Shown here: piece after piece, positions 19,474-28,009 of the stretch
How positions within the stretch are numbered: the stretch's first letter is position 1
Layout: every line of letters starts with the position of its first letter
Origin: Bacillus bingmayongensis
Lineage (GTDB): Bacteria; Bacillota; Bacilli; Bacillales; Bacillaceae_G
Length of the DNA stretch: 64,000 bases
Assembly (NCBI RefSeq): GCF_000299035.1
Contig: NZ_JH921518.1
Location: 346,439 to 410,438, forward strand
Direction of reading: 5' to 3'
The notes under the pieces: model-generated
What the model saw: the letters and a program-made list of their open reading frames with translations, nothing else
Database searches by the model: none
Told to the model about the DNA's origin: nothing
Made by a program: the position numbers and the translations under genes

Positions 19474-20154
19474 TTTCGGAAGTAACAAAATACCTGTACT
19501 AATCACAGCAAAAATAAGTATCTGCTGCATAGATAGACCGAATAATACCGGAACCTGCTCACTTATAAGTGAAATAAAAATATGAGCAATTCCTTCTATA
19601 ATTAGAAAATAACTTATGTATTTTCTAGTTCCTAGTCTCTCGTTTTCTTTCCATAACCATCCCAATATGCAGATTGCTATTATAATTTCATACATATATA
19701 TAGGATGATAGGAAAATTTCGAATCATACAGTTTCATTCCCCACGGCATTGTTGTGTTCACACCAACGTGCTGATGAAATAGAAAATAAAAAATAATTAT
19801 ACTGCCAATCCCAAAAGGAAGTGCATCTAGTAAAACCAAAAGTGAAAAGTTAACCTTTTTACTTCTCCATATAACATATCCACTAGCAATCAAGCAACCC
19901 ATTATAATGTGTTGGGCACTTCCTACAGCGAGTAACGCTTGCCATGGTGATTGAAATGCCCACCCTGGATTCAAAATTGTCGGCACAAATTTCCATGTTA
20001 GTACGATGATAAAAAGTCCATTTGTTACTGCATCCATTATTCTCTCATATGGGATACCTTGACTTTTCATTTTTAATTTCATGAGCATAAGTCCAAATAA
20101 ACTTCCCACTATAAGAGAAATCGGCTGTACTTTCACCATCCAGTCCATCATCAT
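19450..20154 (-). CDS. Lgt-like (prolipoprotein diacylglyceryl transferase family) membrane protein
   Basis: 234 residues with about seven hydrophobic segments. HPIYMYEIIIA near residue 150 matches the HP-x-x-x-YE motif of Lgt. However, the segment that normally carries the essential GRIGNFING loop reads FGIGSIIIFYFLFHQHVG, without the Arg and Asn. It is therefore probably not a functional diacylglyceryl transferase. It is the last gene of an operon with CcdA and ResA-like proteins, so a role linked to extracytoplasmic thiol chemistry is possible but unproven. Confidence 0.7.
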   Translation of the reverse strand: MMMDWMVKVQPISLIVGSLFGLMLMKLKMKSQGIPYERIMDAVTNGLFIIVLTWKFVPTILNPGWAFQSPWQALLAVGSAQHIIMGCLIASGYVIWRSKKVNFSLLVLLDALPFGIGSIIIFYFLFHQHVGVNTTMPWGMKLYDSKFSYHPIYMYEIIIAICILGWLWKENERLGTRKYISYFLIIEGIAHIFISLISEQVPVLFGLSMQQILIFAVISTGILLLPKKTATYTN

Positions 20155-20168
20155 TAGGATGTCCCCTT

Positions 20169-20723
20169 TTACTTCTCAATTAATTGTTTAAATTTCTTTT
20201 CTAGTTGATCTGGAGGTAATACTCCTCGTGCTTGATCTACAATCATCCCATCTTTATCAACAAAAAATGTTGTTGGTAATGAAACAATTTTATAATCAAG
20301 TCCAGCCACTCCATCCATATCTAATAAAACTGGGAACTTAAATCCGAAACGATCTGCAAACGCCTTTGCTTCTTGTACCGGATCCCCAATTGTTGCATTT
20401 ACCGCAAAAATTTCAACGTCTTCTTTATACTTATCATAAAGACGAACTAAGTCTGGCGCTTCCATTTCACACGGTCCACACCATGATGCCCAGAAATTAA
20501 TAATATACGGTTTTCCTTTTGCATCATTTAATGAATACAGTTTCCCATCTAGTCCTTTAAGTGTAATTTTCGGTGCTTTAAATCCTACTTGAGGTAATAC
20601 TTCTTTCTCTTGTAGTGCTGCTTGTTTTGCTTTCCTTTCTTTTTCTTCTTGCTTAGAATTATAAAAGTTAACTCCAGCCCAAATAAGTGCTCCAGCCAGT
20701 ATAATTGCAATTAGTTTTTTCAC
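20169..20723 (-). CDS. ResA/TlpA-type membrane-anchored thioredoxin-like protein
   Basis: 184 residues. An N-terminal signal anchor (about 3-19) leads to a thioredoxin fold with the redox motif WASWCGPCEMEAP near residue 79 and a cis-proline region SLPTTFFVDKDG. Such proteins reduce disulfides on the outer face of the membrane, receiving electrons from CcdA, which is encoded 17 bp upstream. It could serve cytochrome c maturation or another exported thiol protein; no cytochrome genes are nearby. Confidence 0.88.
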   Translation of the reverse strand: MKKLIAIILAGALIWAGVNFYNSKQEEKERKAKQAALQEKEVLPQVGFKAPKITLKGLDGKLYSLNDAKGKPYIINFWASWCGPCEMEAPDLVRLYDKYKEDVEIFAVNATIGDPVQEAKAFADRFGFKFPVLLDMDGVAGLDYKIVSLPTTFFVDKDGMIVDQARGVLPPDQLEKKFKQLIEK

Positions 20724-20740
20724 TTTCTGTCCCCCTATTT

Positions 20741-21454
20741 TTAAAATCCTGTAAATCCATCAAATAATCGAATAAAAAATGCTGTTATTTTCGTCATTTG
20801 ATTCGTATAAAGTAAAATACCTGTCAAAATCATCATGCTACCGCCGATTTTCATCATGACACCAGCATATGTAACAATCCATTTTACCTTACCTATAAAA
20901 AATGCCATAACAAAGAATGGAACCGCAAAACCAAGTGTATAAGCTGTAATATAAAGAAGTGCCTCATCTGGGTTAGTCGCACCTAGCATTAACACTGCGG
21001 AGAATATCGGATCTACACATGGTGTCCATCCAGCTGCATATGTCATACCAACAAAAATAGATCGAATATATCCAGTCGATTTACTTTTATAATGAAATTT
21101 CTTTTCGGACATAAGCCACTTCGGTTGAATCAGCCCTGTCATAAATAAACCCATGATGATGATAAAGATTCCACCAATTTGTTGAATGAGCCTTTGATTG
21201 GAGGCAAAGGTTACACCAATCCAACTTACAGATAAACCTAGTGCATAAAATATAATGGAAAAACCAATTATGAAAAACAATGTGTGCATCAGTGCTGATT
21301 TTTGCATCATACCGCGGTTTTCTTTTAAATCTTGAATGGAAACACCTGTAATATACGATAAATAAGATGGATATAGCGGCAGCGAACATGGTGATACAAA
21401 TGAAAGTATCCCTGCTCCTACTACAAGCCATATCGTTAAATCTGCTGCGTTCAT
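20741..21454 (-). CDS. ccdA: CcdA thiol-disulfide electron carrier
   Basis: 237 residues from ATG 21454, chosen because GGGAGGAG lies 4 nt upstream; an in-frame ATG at 21475 has no such site and falls inside a palindromic operator. Membrane protein of the DsbD beta-domain family: the two redox cysteines lie in SFVSPCSLPLYPSYLS and AGWTPCVDPIF. It passes electrons from cytoplasmic thioredoxin to extracytoplasmic acceptors such as the adjacent ResA-like protein. A BlaI-type palindrome overlaps the promoter side of the gene. Confidence 0.92.
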   Translation of the reverse strand: MNAADLTIWLVVGAGILSFVSPCSLPLYPSYLSYITGVSIQDLKENRGMMQKSALMHTLFFIIGFSIIFYALGLSVSWIGVTFASNQRLIQQIGGIFIIIMGLFMTGLIQPKWLMSEKKFHYKSKSTGYIRSIFVGMTYAAGWTPCVDPIFSAVLMLGATNPDEALLYITAYTLGFAVPFFVMAFFIGKVKWIVTYAGVMMKIGGSMMILTGILLYTNQMTKITAFFIRLFDGFTGF

Positions 21455-21471
21455 TTTACTCCTCCCGCAAA

Positions 21472-21490
21472 ACACTACACATAGTAGTGT
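21472..21490. promoter_or_regulatory. BlaI/MecI-type operator upstream of ccdA
   Basis: Perfect palindrome ACACTAC-N5-GTAGTGT, 18 bp before the ccdA start. It contains the TACnnnnnGTA core typical of BlaI/MecI/CopY sites. The same sequence with one mismatch lies before the BlaI-like gene at 22756. Confidence 0.75.
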
Positions 21491-21509
21491 TAAATATTAA
21501 AAAAAGAGG

Positions 21510-22325
21510 CTATATGCACTCTCCAATAATGAGTACAAAGGAAATAAGAAATAGCTCCATAGTTACGTAAACTGAATTTGTATGTAACGGCATACCAAGC
21601 TTTACAGATGACGGACTAACAATTTGCTCAATACGTAAGTTGATTGCCGTCTTCGCAAACGACGCTGTTACAAATGGATTAGATGCTGTTTTTATTTTAA
21701 TTAATTTTAATAATGCACTACCTAACTCAAACGATGATTTCATTTGATCCATCGCATATTTGTCAGCCAATAGTTCCTGATACGTATGGTAACGCTGTAA
21801 CATCCCTTTCAATACCGGAATATACATCATCCCTTCTACTAACACCGTAAAGAGAAACAATTTTAAAGGATCACGATTTTTTTGATGATATTCTTCATGC
21901 AATACAATCGCATCAATTTCTTCTTCTGTAAACGATTGAAACGCACCTTCTGAAAGAACAATCTTCGGGTGAATCAATCCAATTGTAAATGCCGTAACTT
22001 CTAATGACGGTAACAAGTACAGTTGTTTTTCTTTACGAGTAATCCTAACTAGGTTTCGCTTTAATTTTTGGCTATAGAAAAACTGCTTCCACACTCTTTT
22101 ACATACAACAAATAAAGTAAATAACAACAATCCTCCCATTACAATGCGAATGATTGATAATTCTCTCATATGCTTTTGCAACTCAAATAGGCAAAACCGT
22201 GATAGAAAAAATGCCTTATTTCCAAAGAGCAGTGGGTATGTAACGTAGTACACTAACATACAAAAAAAAAGAATACTAATGATGCTTGCTAACAATACTA
22301 TCTTTCGTATTTGTCACTTCATCAT
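21510..22325 (-). pseudogene. BlaR1-like M56 metallopeptidase lacking a penicillin sensor, with in-frame TGA at codon 4
   Basis: The body (from the TTG at 22295) encodes 261 residues: N-terminal membrane segments, the zinc protease motif HEEYHQ near residue 117 followed by NRDP, and a C-terminal membrane segment. The PBP-like sensor domain of true BlaR1 is absent. The well-placed start ATGATGAAG (22325, AGAGGA upstream, next to the blaI stop) is followed by TGA at 22314-22316, and the frame then continues QIRKIVLLAS without a break. So the natural start seems interrupted by a nonsense codon. Translation from TTG 22295 may still give a shortened protein. Genuine read-through or a sequencing error are alternatives. 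Confidence 0.6.
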
Positions 22326-22326
22326 A

Positions 22327-22740
22327 CTAGTCCTCTTTTTTCAATTGATTTAGTTTTGCTTCTAACTTCTTTATTAAAGCTGGATCAGCTTGGTCTAGTT
22401 CATCTAACATGTGATTCACAACGAGATTACCAAACTCCCCCATTAATTCCTGTGTCATTTTCTTTGTTTGATTTGATAAAAAGGACTCTTTCGTTTGTAC
22501 AGCACGATATACACCGCTTCTTTTTACCGTTTGTTTTTGTAAGTGTCCTTTTTCTACCAACCGATTCATCACAGTCATTACTGTATTAAAATTCACTGGA
22601 GATTCTTCACTGAGCTTTTGCTGAACTTCTTTAATCGTAATATCCGGGGTATTCCAGATAATCTCCATAATCTTCGCTTCGAGCGGTCCAAAGAAATGGT
22701 TTAAGCCTTGTTCATTTAACTTATAGTTCTGTGTGAACAT
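22327..22740 (-). CDS. BlaI/MecI/CopY-family repressor
   Basis: 137 residues. Winged helix about 10-80 with IMEIIWNTPDITIKEVQQKL and FNTVMTVMNRLVEKG, the hallmark recognition helix of BlaI/MecI. The C-terminal half is the helical dimerisation part. BlaI-type proteins repress until cut by a partner M56 protease, encoded immediately downstream. No beta-lactamase gene is nearby; the only other matching operator is in front of ccdA, so the regulon probably is the thiol-redox operon. Confidence 0.9.
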   Translation of the reverse strand: MFTQNYKLNEQGLNHFFGPLEAKIMEIIWNTPDITIKEVQQKLSEESPVNFNTVMTVMNRLVEKGHLQKQTVKRSGVYRAVQTKESFLSNQTKKMTQELMGEFGNLVVNHMLDELDQADPALIKKLEAKLNQLKKED

Positions 22741-22755
22741 ATACTACCTCCTATC

Positions 22756-22774
22756 ACACTACGAATTGTAGTAT
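22756..22774. promoter_or_regulatory. BlaI-type operator upstream of the blaI-like gene (autoregulation)
   Basis: ACACTAC-N5-GTAGTAT, one mismatch from the perfect palindrome at 21472. It is 16 bp upstream of the repressor start. Confidence 0.7.
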
Positions 22775-22888
22775 AAAATGAATAAAAGGTCAAATATGGA
22801 ATTATGATTAGTGCTACATGATTTCTTTCACTTATACAAAATTCTCCTCCATAATTTCAATTCTTTTAGGATCAAGAATACACTCCAA

Positions 22889-23091
22889 TCACTTCCAAAG
22901 CTTTTCTAATTCTTTTTCATGATTAACAAGCTCGATACTTTTCTTAAATGTTTCCTCATCTTCATTACTCTTCAAATATGCAGAACGAAAGAACATATAT
23001 TTCTGATATAACTGTTTTGCTTTTTCTTGACTCTCGAAGTATTCTCTCTTTTTTCAATTTGTATATGATATTGATACACTTTTACAAACAT
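22889..23091 (-). pseudogene. frameshifted small conserved protein
   Basis: From ATG 23091 the frame reads FVKVYQYHIQIEK, then a one-base shift in an A-run (near 23047-23054) is needed to continue EYFESQEKAKQLYQKYMFF and on to the stop at 22889. The joined product would be about 66 residues with a helical, charged C-terminus ending EKELEKLWK. I do not recognise a function with certainty. The remainder of the 22775-23261 region shows no other gene. Confidence 0.5.
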
Positions 23092-23261
23092 ACTGATTCC
23101 CCCTAACATTATCTCATTATTTTCTACTAAATTCTATACAGTACATCCCTTCCCTTTATTTAAGAACACTTTCCTATTTTCATCTTTTGTTACAGAAGGA
23201 AAGAAACTCCCCTGTAGCGAAATTCTACAGATAACAAAAATCTATTAGGTGGTGCTTCATT

Positions 23262-23960
23262 ATGAAGTTAGCTGTAATTGGCGGAGGTTATCTCGAACAG
23301 ACAGATCATTTCCATATAAATCAACGACTTGTAGAGTTAACTGGCAAACAATCTCCAAGGGTATTGTTTATCCCAACGGCAAGCAATGATGATGAAAGTT
23401 ATATAAAAGAATTTAGAGAAACATTTGAAAAGCAGTTACAGTGTGATGTTCACACCCTATGTTGTATAAAAGAAAGCTATAGCGAAGATAAAATAAGTGA
23501 AATGATTCATTTTGCTGATTTTATCTATCTAGGTGGAGGAAATTATATTCATATGCTTGAAAAGTGGAAAGAAAACAAAATTGATGAAAAGTTAATAGCA
23601 GCCTTGCATAATGGAACATTCATTGCAGGATATAGCGCTGGTGCTATGTGTTGGTTTACAACTGGACTTCGTTCAAATTACAAAGGAGAAGGCTATATAG
23701 AAAGCCCCGGCTGGAATATGGTCAACAAACACTTCTGTCCCCATTACAATCAGCCGGATAGAGCGACTGCTTTCCATCTATTCTTACAAAACCATGCATG
23801 TGATGTAGAAGGCATTGCTTTAGAGGATAATTGCGCTCTTTATATAACAGAAAATTCCTTTGAAATTATCGGGGATCCAGAGAAAGCCTGGGAATTCTAT
23901 ATGAATAATGGAAAACTCATGAGACACCATTTTGATGTGACTTTGAAAAGTTATTTATGA
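23262..23960 (+). CDS. peptidase S51 (peptidase E / cyanophycinase-like) family protein
   Basis: 232 residues with a class I glutaminase-like fold. VLFIPTAS, a glycine loop FIYLGGGNYIHMLE and the nucleophile elbow GYSAGAMCW (Ser near residue 128) match peptidase E. A downstream His (MVNKHFCPHYNQP) is a candidate catalytic partner. Peptidase E hydrolyses Asp-X dipeptides; the exact substrate of this homologue is not known. It stands alone, with a shared terminator toward the convergent MATE gene. Confidence 0.85.
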   Translation: MKLAVIGGGYLEQTDHFHINQRLVELTGKQSPRVLFIPTASNDDESYIKEFRETFEKQLQCDVHTLCCIKESYSEDKISEMIHFADFIYLGGGNYIHMLEKWKENKIDEKLIAALHNGTFIAGYSAGAMCWFTTGLRSNYKGEGYIESPGWNMVNKHFCPHYNQPDRATAFHLFLQNHACDVEGIALEDNCALYITENSFEIIGDPEKAWEFYMNNGKLMRHHFDVTLKSYL

Positions 23961-23983
23961 GTTCGTTGTACTCATACAAATGA

Positions 23984-24020
23984 AAATGTCCCTAAGCCTT
24001 CATCTTAGGGACACTTTCAT
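23984..24020. terminator. bidirectional terminator between peptidase S51 and MATE genes
   Basis: Stem aaatgtccctaag / cttagggacacttt (one interruption) with T-runs on both strands; it lies between two convergent genes. Confidence 0.8.
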
Positions 24021-24027
24021 TTACTTT

Positions 24028-25437
24028 CTAACTAACAAGACGAGTAATTCGCTTCTTCTGCCACGAAAGCTTATAATACCCGTATTGTAAAATCAAACTC
24101 ACAATAAATGCTGCTGGATAGCCAATCCATATACCTTCTATACCAAGATCCGTATGGTATGATAAGAAATAAGCAACTGGTACTTCTACAAGCCAAATCG
24201 ATACAACACCGATAACGGTTGGCCATAGTACGGTTCCGCTTGCTCTCATTGTTGCACCAATAATTTGTGCATGACCGAAAATTAAATAACTCCATAGTGT
24301 AATCATAACTAAACTATGCGCGATTTCAATTGTATCGGGACTTGTTAGGAACAGTGATAGAATTTCTCTTGAGAACATGTAAATAAGAGCAATTAATACA
24401 CCGCCGATGATATAGTTCATCACAATTCCTGCTCGAACAACTTTCTGTAATCGATCAAATTGATTCGCACCAATGGATTGTGCAGCAAAGATCGATACCG
24501 TAATTCCAAGACTGACTGCTGGCATTTGTACATAACTTGCTACTTGGTTCACGACTCCATAGGCTGCGGTCGCATCAGAACCGAAGCGATTTACAAATGC
24601 GATAACTGCAATCTCAGATAATGAGACTAATATCATATTAATACTTGCCGGAATGCCAAGGCGTAGTAATAACTTTAATAATTCCCAATCCATACGAAGA
24701 TATTTTCGTACCGTTTCATCCAATTGCAATGGATGATTTTTCTTCTTTAAATAAATAAGCATAACAACAAACGTTATAATCGTTGATATTACAGAGGCAT
24801 AAGCTGCTCCATAAACATCAAGTTTCGGCATCCCTAACCACCCAAAAATAAGAACAGGTAATAATAGCATGTTCAATACTGTACTAACTATTAAAAAATA
24901 AAATGGCGTTTTAGAATCTCCTGTCCCTCGCATAAATGTTGTATATGCAAAATATAAGAATAAGACTGGCATTGAAATAAATAAAATGCGTGCATAGTGT
25001 ACACTCATATCAATAATATTTTCTGGTGTCCCCATTAGACGCATAATATCCATGGCGAATATACTTCCTACTACTGCTAAAACGGCTCCAATAATAAATG
25101 TAAACGTGAGTGTTGTACCAACGACCGCTTTCACACGATCTTCATTACGAGCACCAAATGCCTGCCCGATTAAAATAGAACTACCCGAACCAATTCCAAT
25201 TACAAATGAAACAAGTAAAAAGAACAATGGGAAAAACGCAGAAATGGCAGCTAAATCATTTACACCAAGCCATCGCCCTACTACTACCATCCCAAACAAC
25301 TGTCCAACTGATTGTAATACATTACTTAAAAGTAAGGGAACTAAAAACATGGACATTGATTTCCATATCGGCTTCCCTTCCTTTTGTTGATCTTGTGATT
25401 CTACACCTTCTTGAATGTTATCTGCCGGTGATTTCAA
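24028..25437 (-). CDS. MATE-family multidrug/cation antiporter
   Basis: 469 residues with twelve hydrophobic segments in two repeated halves and the family patterns VVVGRWLGVNDLAAIS and GSGSSILIGQAFGARNEDRV near the first third. MATE proteins export cationic drugs or metabolites using a sodium or proton gradient. The start is TTG at 25437, nine nt after AAGGAG; an ATG nearby is out of frame. The substrate is not readable. Confidence 0.9.
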   Translation of the reverse strand: MKSPADNIQEGVESQDQQKEGKPIWKSMSMFLVPLLLSNVLQSVGQLFGMVVVGRWLGVNDLAAISAFFPLFFLLVSFVIGIGSGSSILIGQAFGARNEDRVKAVVGTTLTFTFIIGAVLAVVGSIFAMDIMRLMGTPENIIDMSVHYARILFISMPVLFLYFAYTTFMRGTGDSKTPFYFLIVSTVLNMLLLPVLIFGWLGMPKLDVYGAAYASVISTIITFVVMLIYLKKKNHPLQLDETVRKYLRMDWELLKLLLRLGIPASINMILVSLSEIAVIAFVNRFGSDATAAYGVVNQVASYVQMPAVSLGITVSIFAAQSIGANQFDRLQKVVRAGIVMNYIIGGVLIALIYMFSREILSLFLTSPDTIEIAHSLVMITLWSYLIFGHAQIIGATMRASGTVLWPTVIGVVSIWLVEVPVAYFLSYHTDLGIEGIWIGYPAAFIVSLILQYGYYKLSWQKKRITRLVS

Positions 25438-25455
25438 CTTTCATTTCTCCTTTTA

Positions 25456-25809
25456 TTAAGAGACTGCTCGGTTGTACCCGCGCTCTCCATATGGCTGCAA
25501 TTCCTTCAGCCACTTCTCTTCTAATTTTTTCAATTCTTCCCTAGCATTAAAATACCCAGTCTCTTTCTTTTTCAAGACTTCTAACACTTCAAATTCAAAT
25601 GCATCTGCACCGTACTGCTTCCAGTCATCTTGTAAGGCTCTATTTGTATGAGAACCTACATTGAGTTCAAAACGTCTTCCACTCATTGTCTTTAAATTCA
25701 TTGTACGCTCGACATACATTTTCTTATTTTTTGTATTTGTAATACGATAAACACCAGCTTCAATCTCTGTTTCTTTGTATAATTGTTTTAATTCTGCTCT
25801 TCTATTCAT
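25456..25809 (-). CDS. GIY-YIG domain protein
   Basis: 117 residues. The GIY-YIG fold is recognisable by GVYRITNTKNKKMYV near residue 19, FELNVGSHTNRALQDDWKQY and a Phe/Glu pattern FEFEVLEVL. The second glycine of the YIG-type strand is replaced (YVER), so catalysis is uncertain. It follows the DUF2087 gene by 27 bp on the same strand, suggesting cotranscription. The family includes nucleases and DNA-binding accessory proteins. Confidence 0.75.
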   Translation of the reverse strand: MNRRAELKQLYKETEIEAGVYRITNTKNKKMYVERTMNLKTMSGRRFELNVGSHTNRALQDDWKQYGADAFEFEVLEVLKKKETGYFNAREELKKLEEKWLKELQPYGERGYNRAVS

Positions 25810-25836
25810 TTTCCTTTCTCCTTTCTTTATTTTCCC

Positions 25837-26598
25837 TTATAACTTAACCCAATATTTACTTCCATCAGGTGTTCGATCTAGAAAACCATATTCAATTAAG
25901 TATCTTCTCAAAGTTACAAAGTCTGGATACACTTGTTCTAAAATTTGATTCACTTCTTTTTCTGTATACTTCTCACTACTATCAAACTTTTTCACTAAAT
26001 GTCTCAATATAATAAGTTTGCGTTTTTGTTTCTTCGGAAATTTAACAAGTGGCCCATCTAATCCTTCTGTAAAATGCAATTTCAGCACTTCATCATTCTC
26101 TTCTTCTGTAATGTTATATCTGTCATCCACCATTGTAGCTGTTCGATGAATTGGTAAAAATTTAGACTGCACTTCTGATAATTCCATTAGCGCTAAAAAC
26201 ACCTTAGCCTGTTTCATCTTCTCTCGTAATGTAAAGCGATGATTTCGAATTGTTGATGTGCTTCCACCATCCAGTTCTTTCACAATTTCTTTATCATTTA
26301 AACCCATATAAAAAAACTGTACCATCTTCTTTTGTAAGTCAGTTAAACCTGTAAACTTCTTATCAAGACTTAATAAATAGTCGAACATAGATGTATGTTC
26401 CTTTTCAATATGCAACTGTGCGAATTTCTCTGCTTCATACAAAACATTGTAGTCTTGATAAATAACACCTTTAATAAATTTTTCTCCACAAGCTAAACAA
26501 ATGTATTCTTCTGTTTCCTTTTCAAATACATATCCATTTTTCAGTTCCTCAACTGTGGCTTCCCAAAAGCGCTCTGAAATATCACTCATACTAAACAA
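25837..26598 (-). CDS. DUF2087 domain transcriptional regulator with LuxR-like HTH
   Basis: 253 residues. The N-terminal zinc-ribbon-like part has a CLAC motif and EKEHTS. LQKKMVQFFYMGLNDKEIVK plus STSTIRNHRFTLREKMKQAK (about 90-130) is a LuxR-type helix-turn-helix. The C-terminal domain matches DUF2087 (FPKKQKRKLIILRHLVKKF then YPDFVTLRRYLIEYGFLDRT). Targets are unknown; cotranscription with the GIY-YIG gene is likely. Confidence 0.82.
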   Translation of the reverse strand: MFSMSDISERFWEATVEELKNGYVFEKETEEYICLACGEKFIKGVIYQDYNVLYEAEKFAQLHIEKEHTSMFDYLLSLDKKFTGLTDLQKKMVQFFYMGLNDKEIVKELDGGSTSTIRNHRFTLREKMKQAKVFLALMELSEVQSKFLPIHRTATMVDDRYNITEEENDEVLKLHFTEGLDGPLVKFPKKQKRKLIILRHLVKKFDSSEKYTEKEVNQILEQVYPDFVTLRRYLIEYGFLDRTPDGSKYWVKL

Positions 26599-26879
26599 TC
26601 CTCCAAATAGTTTGTTATTAATGCAAACAAATTACGATATCGTTTATCGACTTCATCATATTACCATAAACAATATAAACTTTTCAACATTATGTTTACT
26701 TATTTTATAAACAAATACAAAAATGTTTGTATTTGTTTAAAGAGAGGTGTTTACTTATGATACAAAATGAAAGAATCTTATCTTTTTACAGGTACTCCAC
26801 TCCATTAATGAGAATTATCTTTTGATAAAAAATTTCTAAGGGTATGTTTAAAACGCTATAGTAATCATTCAAGAGCCTT

Positions 26880-26989
26880 TGTTTACTATAAAATCATTGG
26901 AAGATATAAAATGAACAGTGCCATATCTACGTGAAAATGATTTTGTTAAACATGGGACTCGTATTCATTTTTTTGAAGGAATTTTATAG
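26880..26989 (+). pseudogene. remnant of an unidentified gene
   Basis: A frame ending at 26989 reads KSLEDIK, an in-frame TGA, then a plausible folded-protein tail ending GTRIHFFEGIL. It is followed 12 bp later by a strong terminator, as a real gene end would be. The parent family is not recognised. Confidence 0.35.
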
Positions 26990-27000
26990 TTAATTAAAAA

Positions 27001-27033
27001 AACAAAAATCTATTAAAAGATTTTTGTTTTTAT
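27001..27033 (+). terminator. terminator after the 26880-26989 remnant
   Basis: Perfect stem aacaaaaatct / agatttttgtt, 6-nt loop, T-rich tail. Confidence 0.65.
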
Positions 27034-27173
27034 TACACCCGATTATGTCACTTTATTTACTCTCCATTTCTATTGTCATATCATCATAAAAAAACAACGG
27101 CTTATTGTTTCGTCACAACGTGGATCAAAGTCTTACTTATTTTTATGATTTCTTTTTTATTCGTTAGTGGGTT

Positions 27174-27251
27174 CTAATCCCCTTGAAATCCATTCGAATA
27201 TTCACAACCATTCAAAGTGAAAAGACATACAAATAGTACACCTATCATCAT
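27174..27251 (-). pseudogene. truncated lipoprotein leader ORF
   Basis: 25 codons encoding a signal peptide with a lipobox (VCLFTLNGC) followed by EYSNGFQGD and a stop. The ATG pair has no spaced ribosome binding site; a better site upstream aligns with ATAAAAAAAGGT, which looks like a lost start codon. It is either a very small lipoprotein or, more likely, a remnant. Confidence 0.3.
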
Positions 27252-27427
27252 ACCTTTTTTATACCGTACTCTAAACCACCCTGAATATTAAAAACTAAAC
27301 AGCATACACATTCCCTATCAAATCCCAAATAGAGATATCATAATTCACATTTTAAAATTTCACATGAATTCCCTGAGAACAAAATATGCAATTGTTTAAT
27401 AAAGCAAAATTTCAGAGGTGATTAGAA

Positions 27428-27827
27428 ATGAAGTTCAAAGTTTAAAAAATCCTGTACACGTATTTATCTTTATATTAGTAAGCATTATTGGGTGTGCACA
27501 AATTTTCATTCAAGGTGATGATCATATTTATTTTAGTTGTATTATGCTATTGAATCTATTCAACCTTTTCTCTCTGTATAGATCTACTTATGAAATAACT
27601 AATGGTTCACTAGTCGTTAAGTACTTTTTTACAACTACTGAAATCCCCTTTAAAAATGTACGTCACATAAAATATTATGGAAAACAATTAGGTTCAAAAT
27701 AATGGACAAGACAACGATTAGAAATTATGTATGGACTATTTGATACTTTAACAGTTTGTGTGCCACAAGAAGAGAAAAAATTTATCAGTTTATAAAAAAA
27801 CAAATGTCCCAACCTAAAAGTAATTGA
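27428..27827 (+). pseudogene. small PH-domain-like membrane protein gene with several lesions
   Basis: The ATG at 27428 with AGAGGTGATT upstream reads MKFKV then stops; shifting frame gives KNPVHVFIFILVSIIGCAQI, two membrane helices and the bPH-type strand pattern YEITNGSLVVKYFFTTTEIP then FKNVRHI. The frame meets an in-frame TAA at 27700-27702, continues WTRQRLEIMYG to a second stop, and needs another shift to reach KKQMSQPKSN. Three separate defects make a functional product unlikely. Confidence 0.65.
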
Positions 27828-28009
27828 CAAACCTACCAATTAATCATATTAGCAAGTTTGTCTATCCTATGAATTGTCAAACTTACTAACTCTCTTCTTT
27901 ACCTCTAATCTTTCATGACATTCTATACATTACGATTCCATCATTAATAACATTTTCTTTAAAAAACAACTATGCGATTTCACAGTACGTAAGGGTATCA
28001 GATGTACCT

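Larger units (their letters stand above)
26599..27427. other. 829-bp gene-poor region with decayed fragments
   Basis: It contains a possible 22-codon frame at 26758, two gene remnants (26880-26989 and 27174-27251) and a terminator at 27001. I see no intact gene, repeat array or RNA structure beyond these. Confidence 0.5.

Noticed and set aside
19450-22774. Beta-lactam resistance operon
   Set aside because: BlaI and BlaR1-like genes are present, but there is no beta-lactamase or PBP gene and the protease lacks the penicillin sensor domain.
26758-26826. 22-codon frame at 26758 with a good ribosome binding site
   Set aside because: Very short and without recognisable features; could be the start of a decayed gene but is not supportable as a coding sequence.
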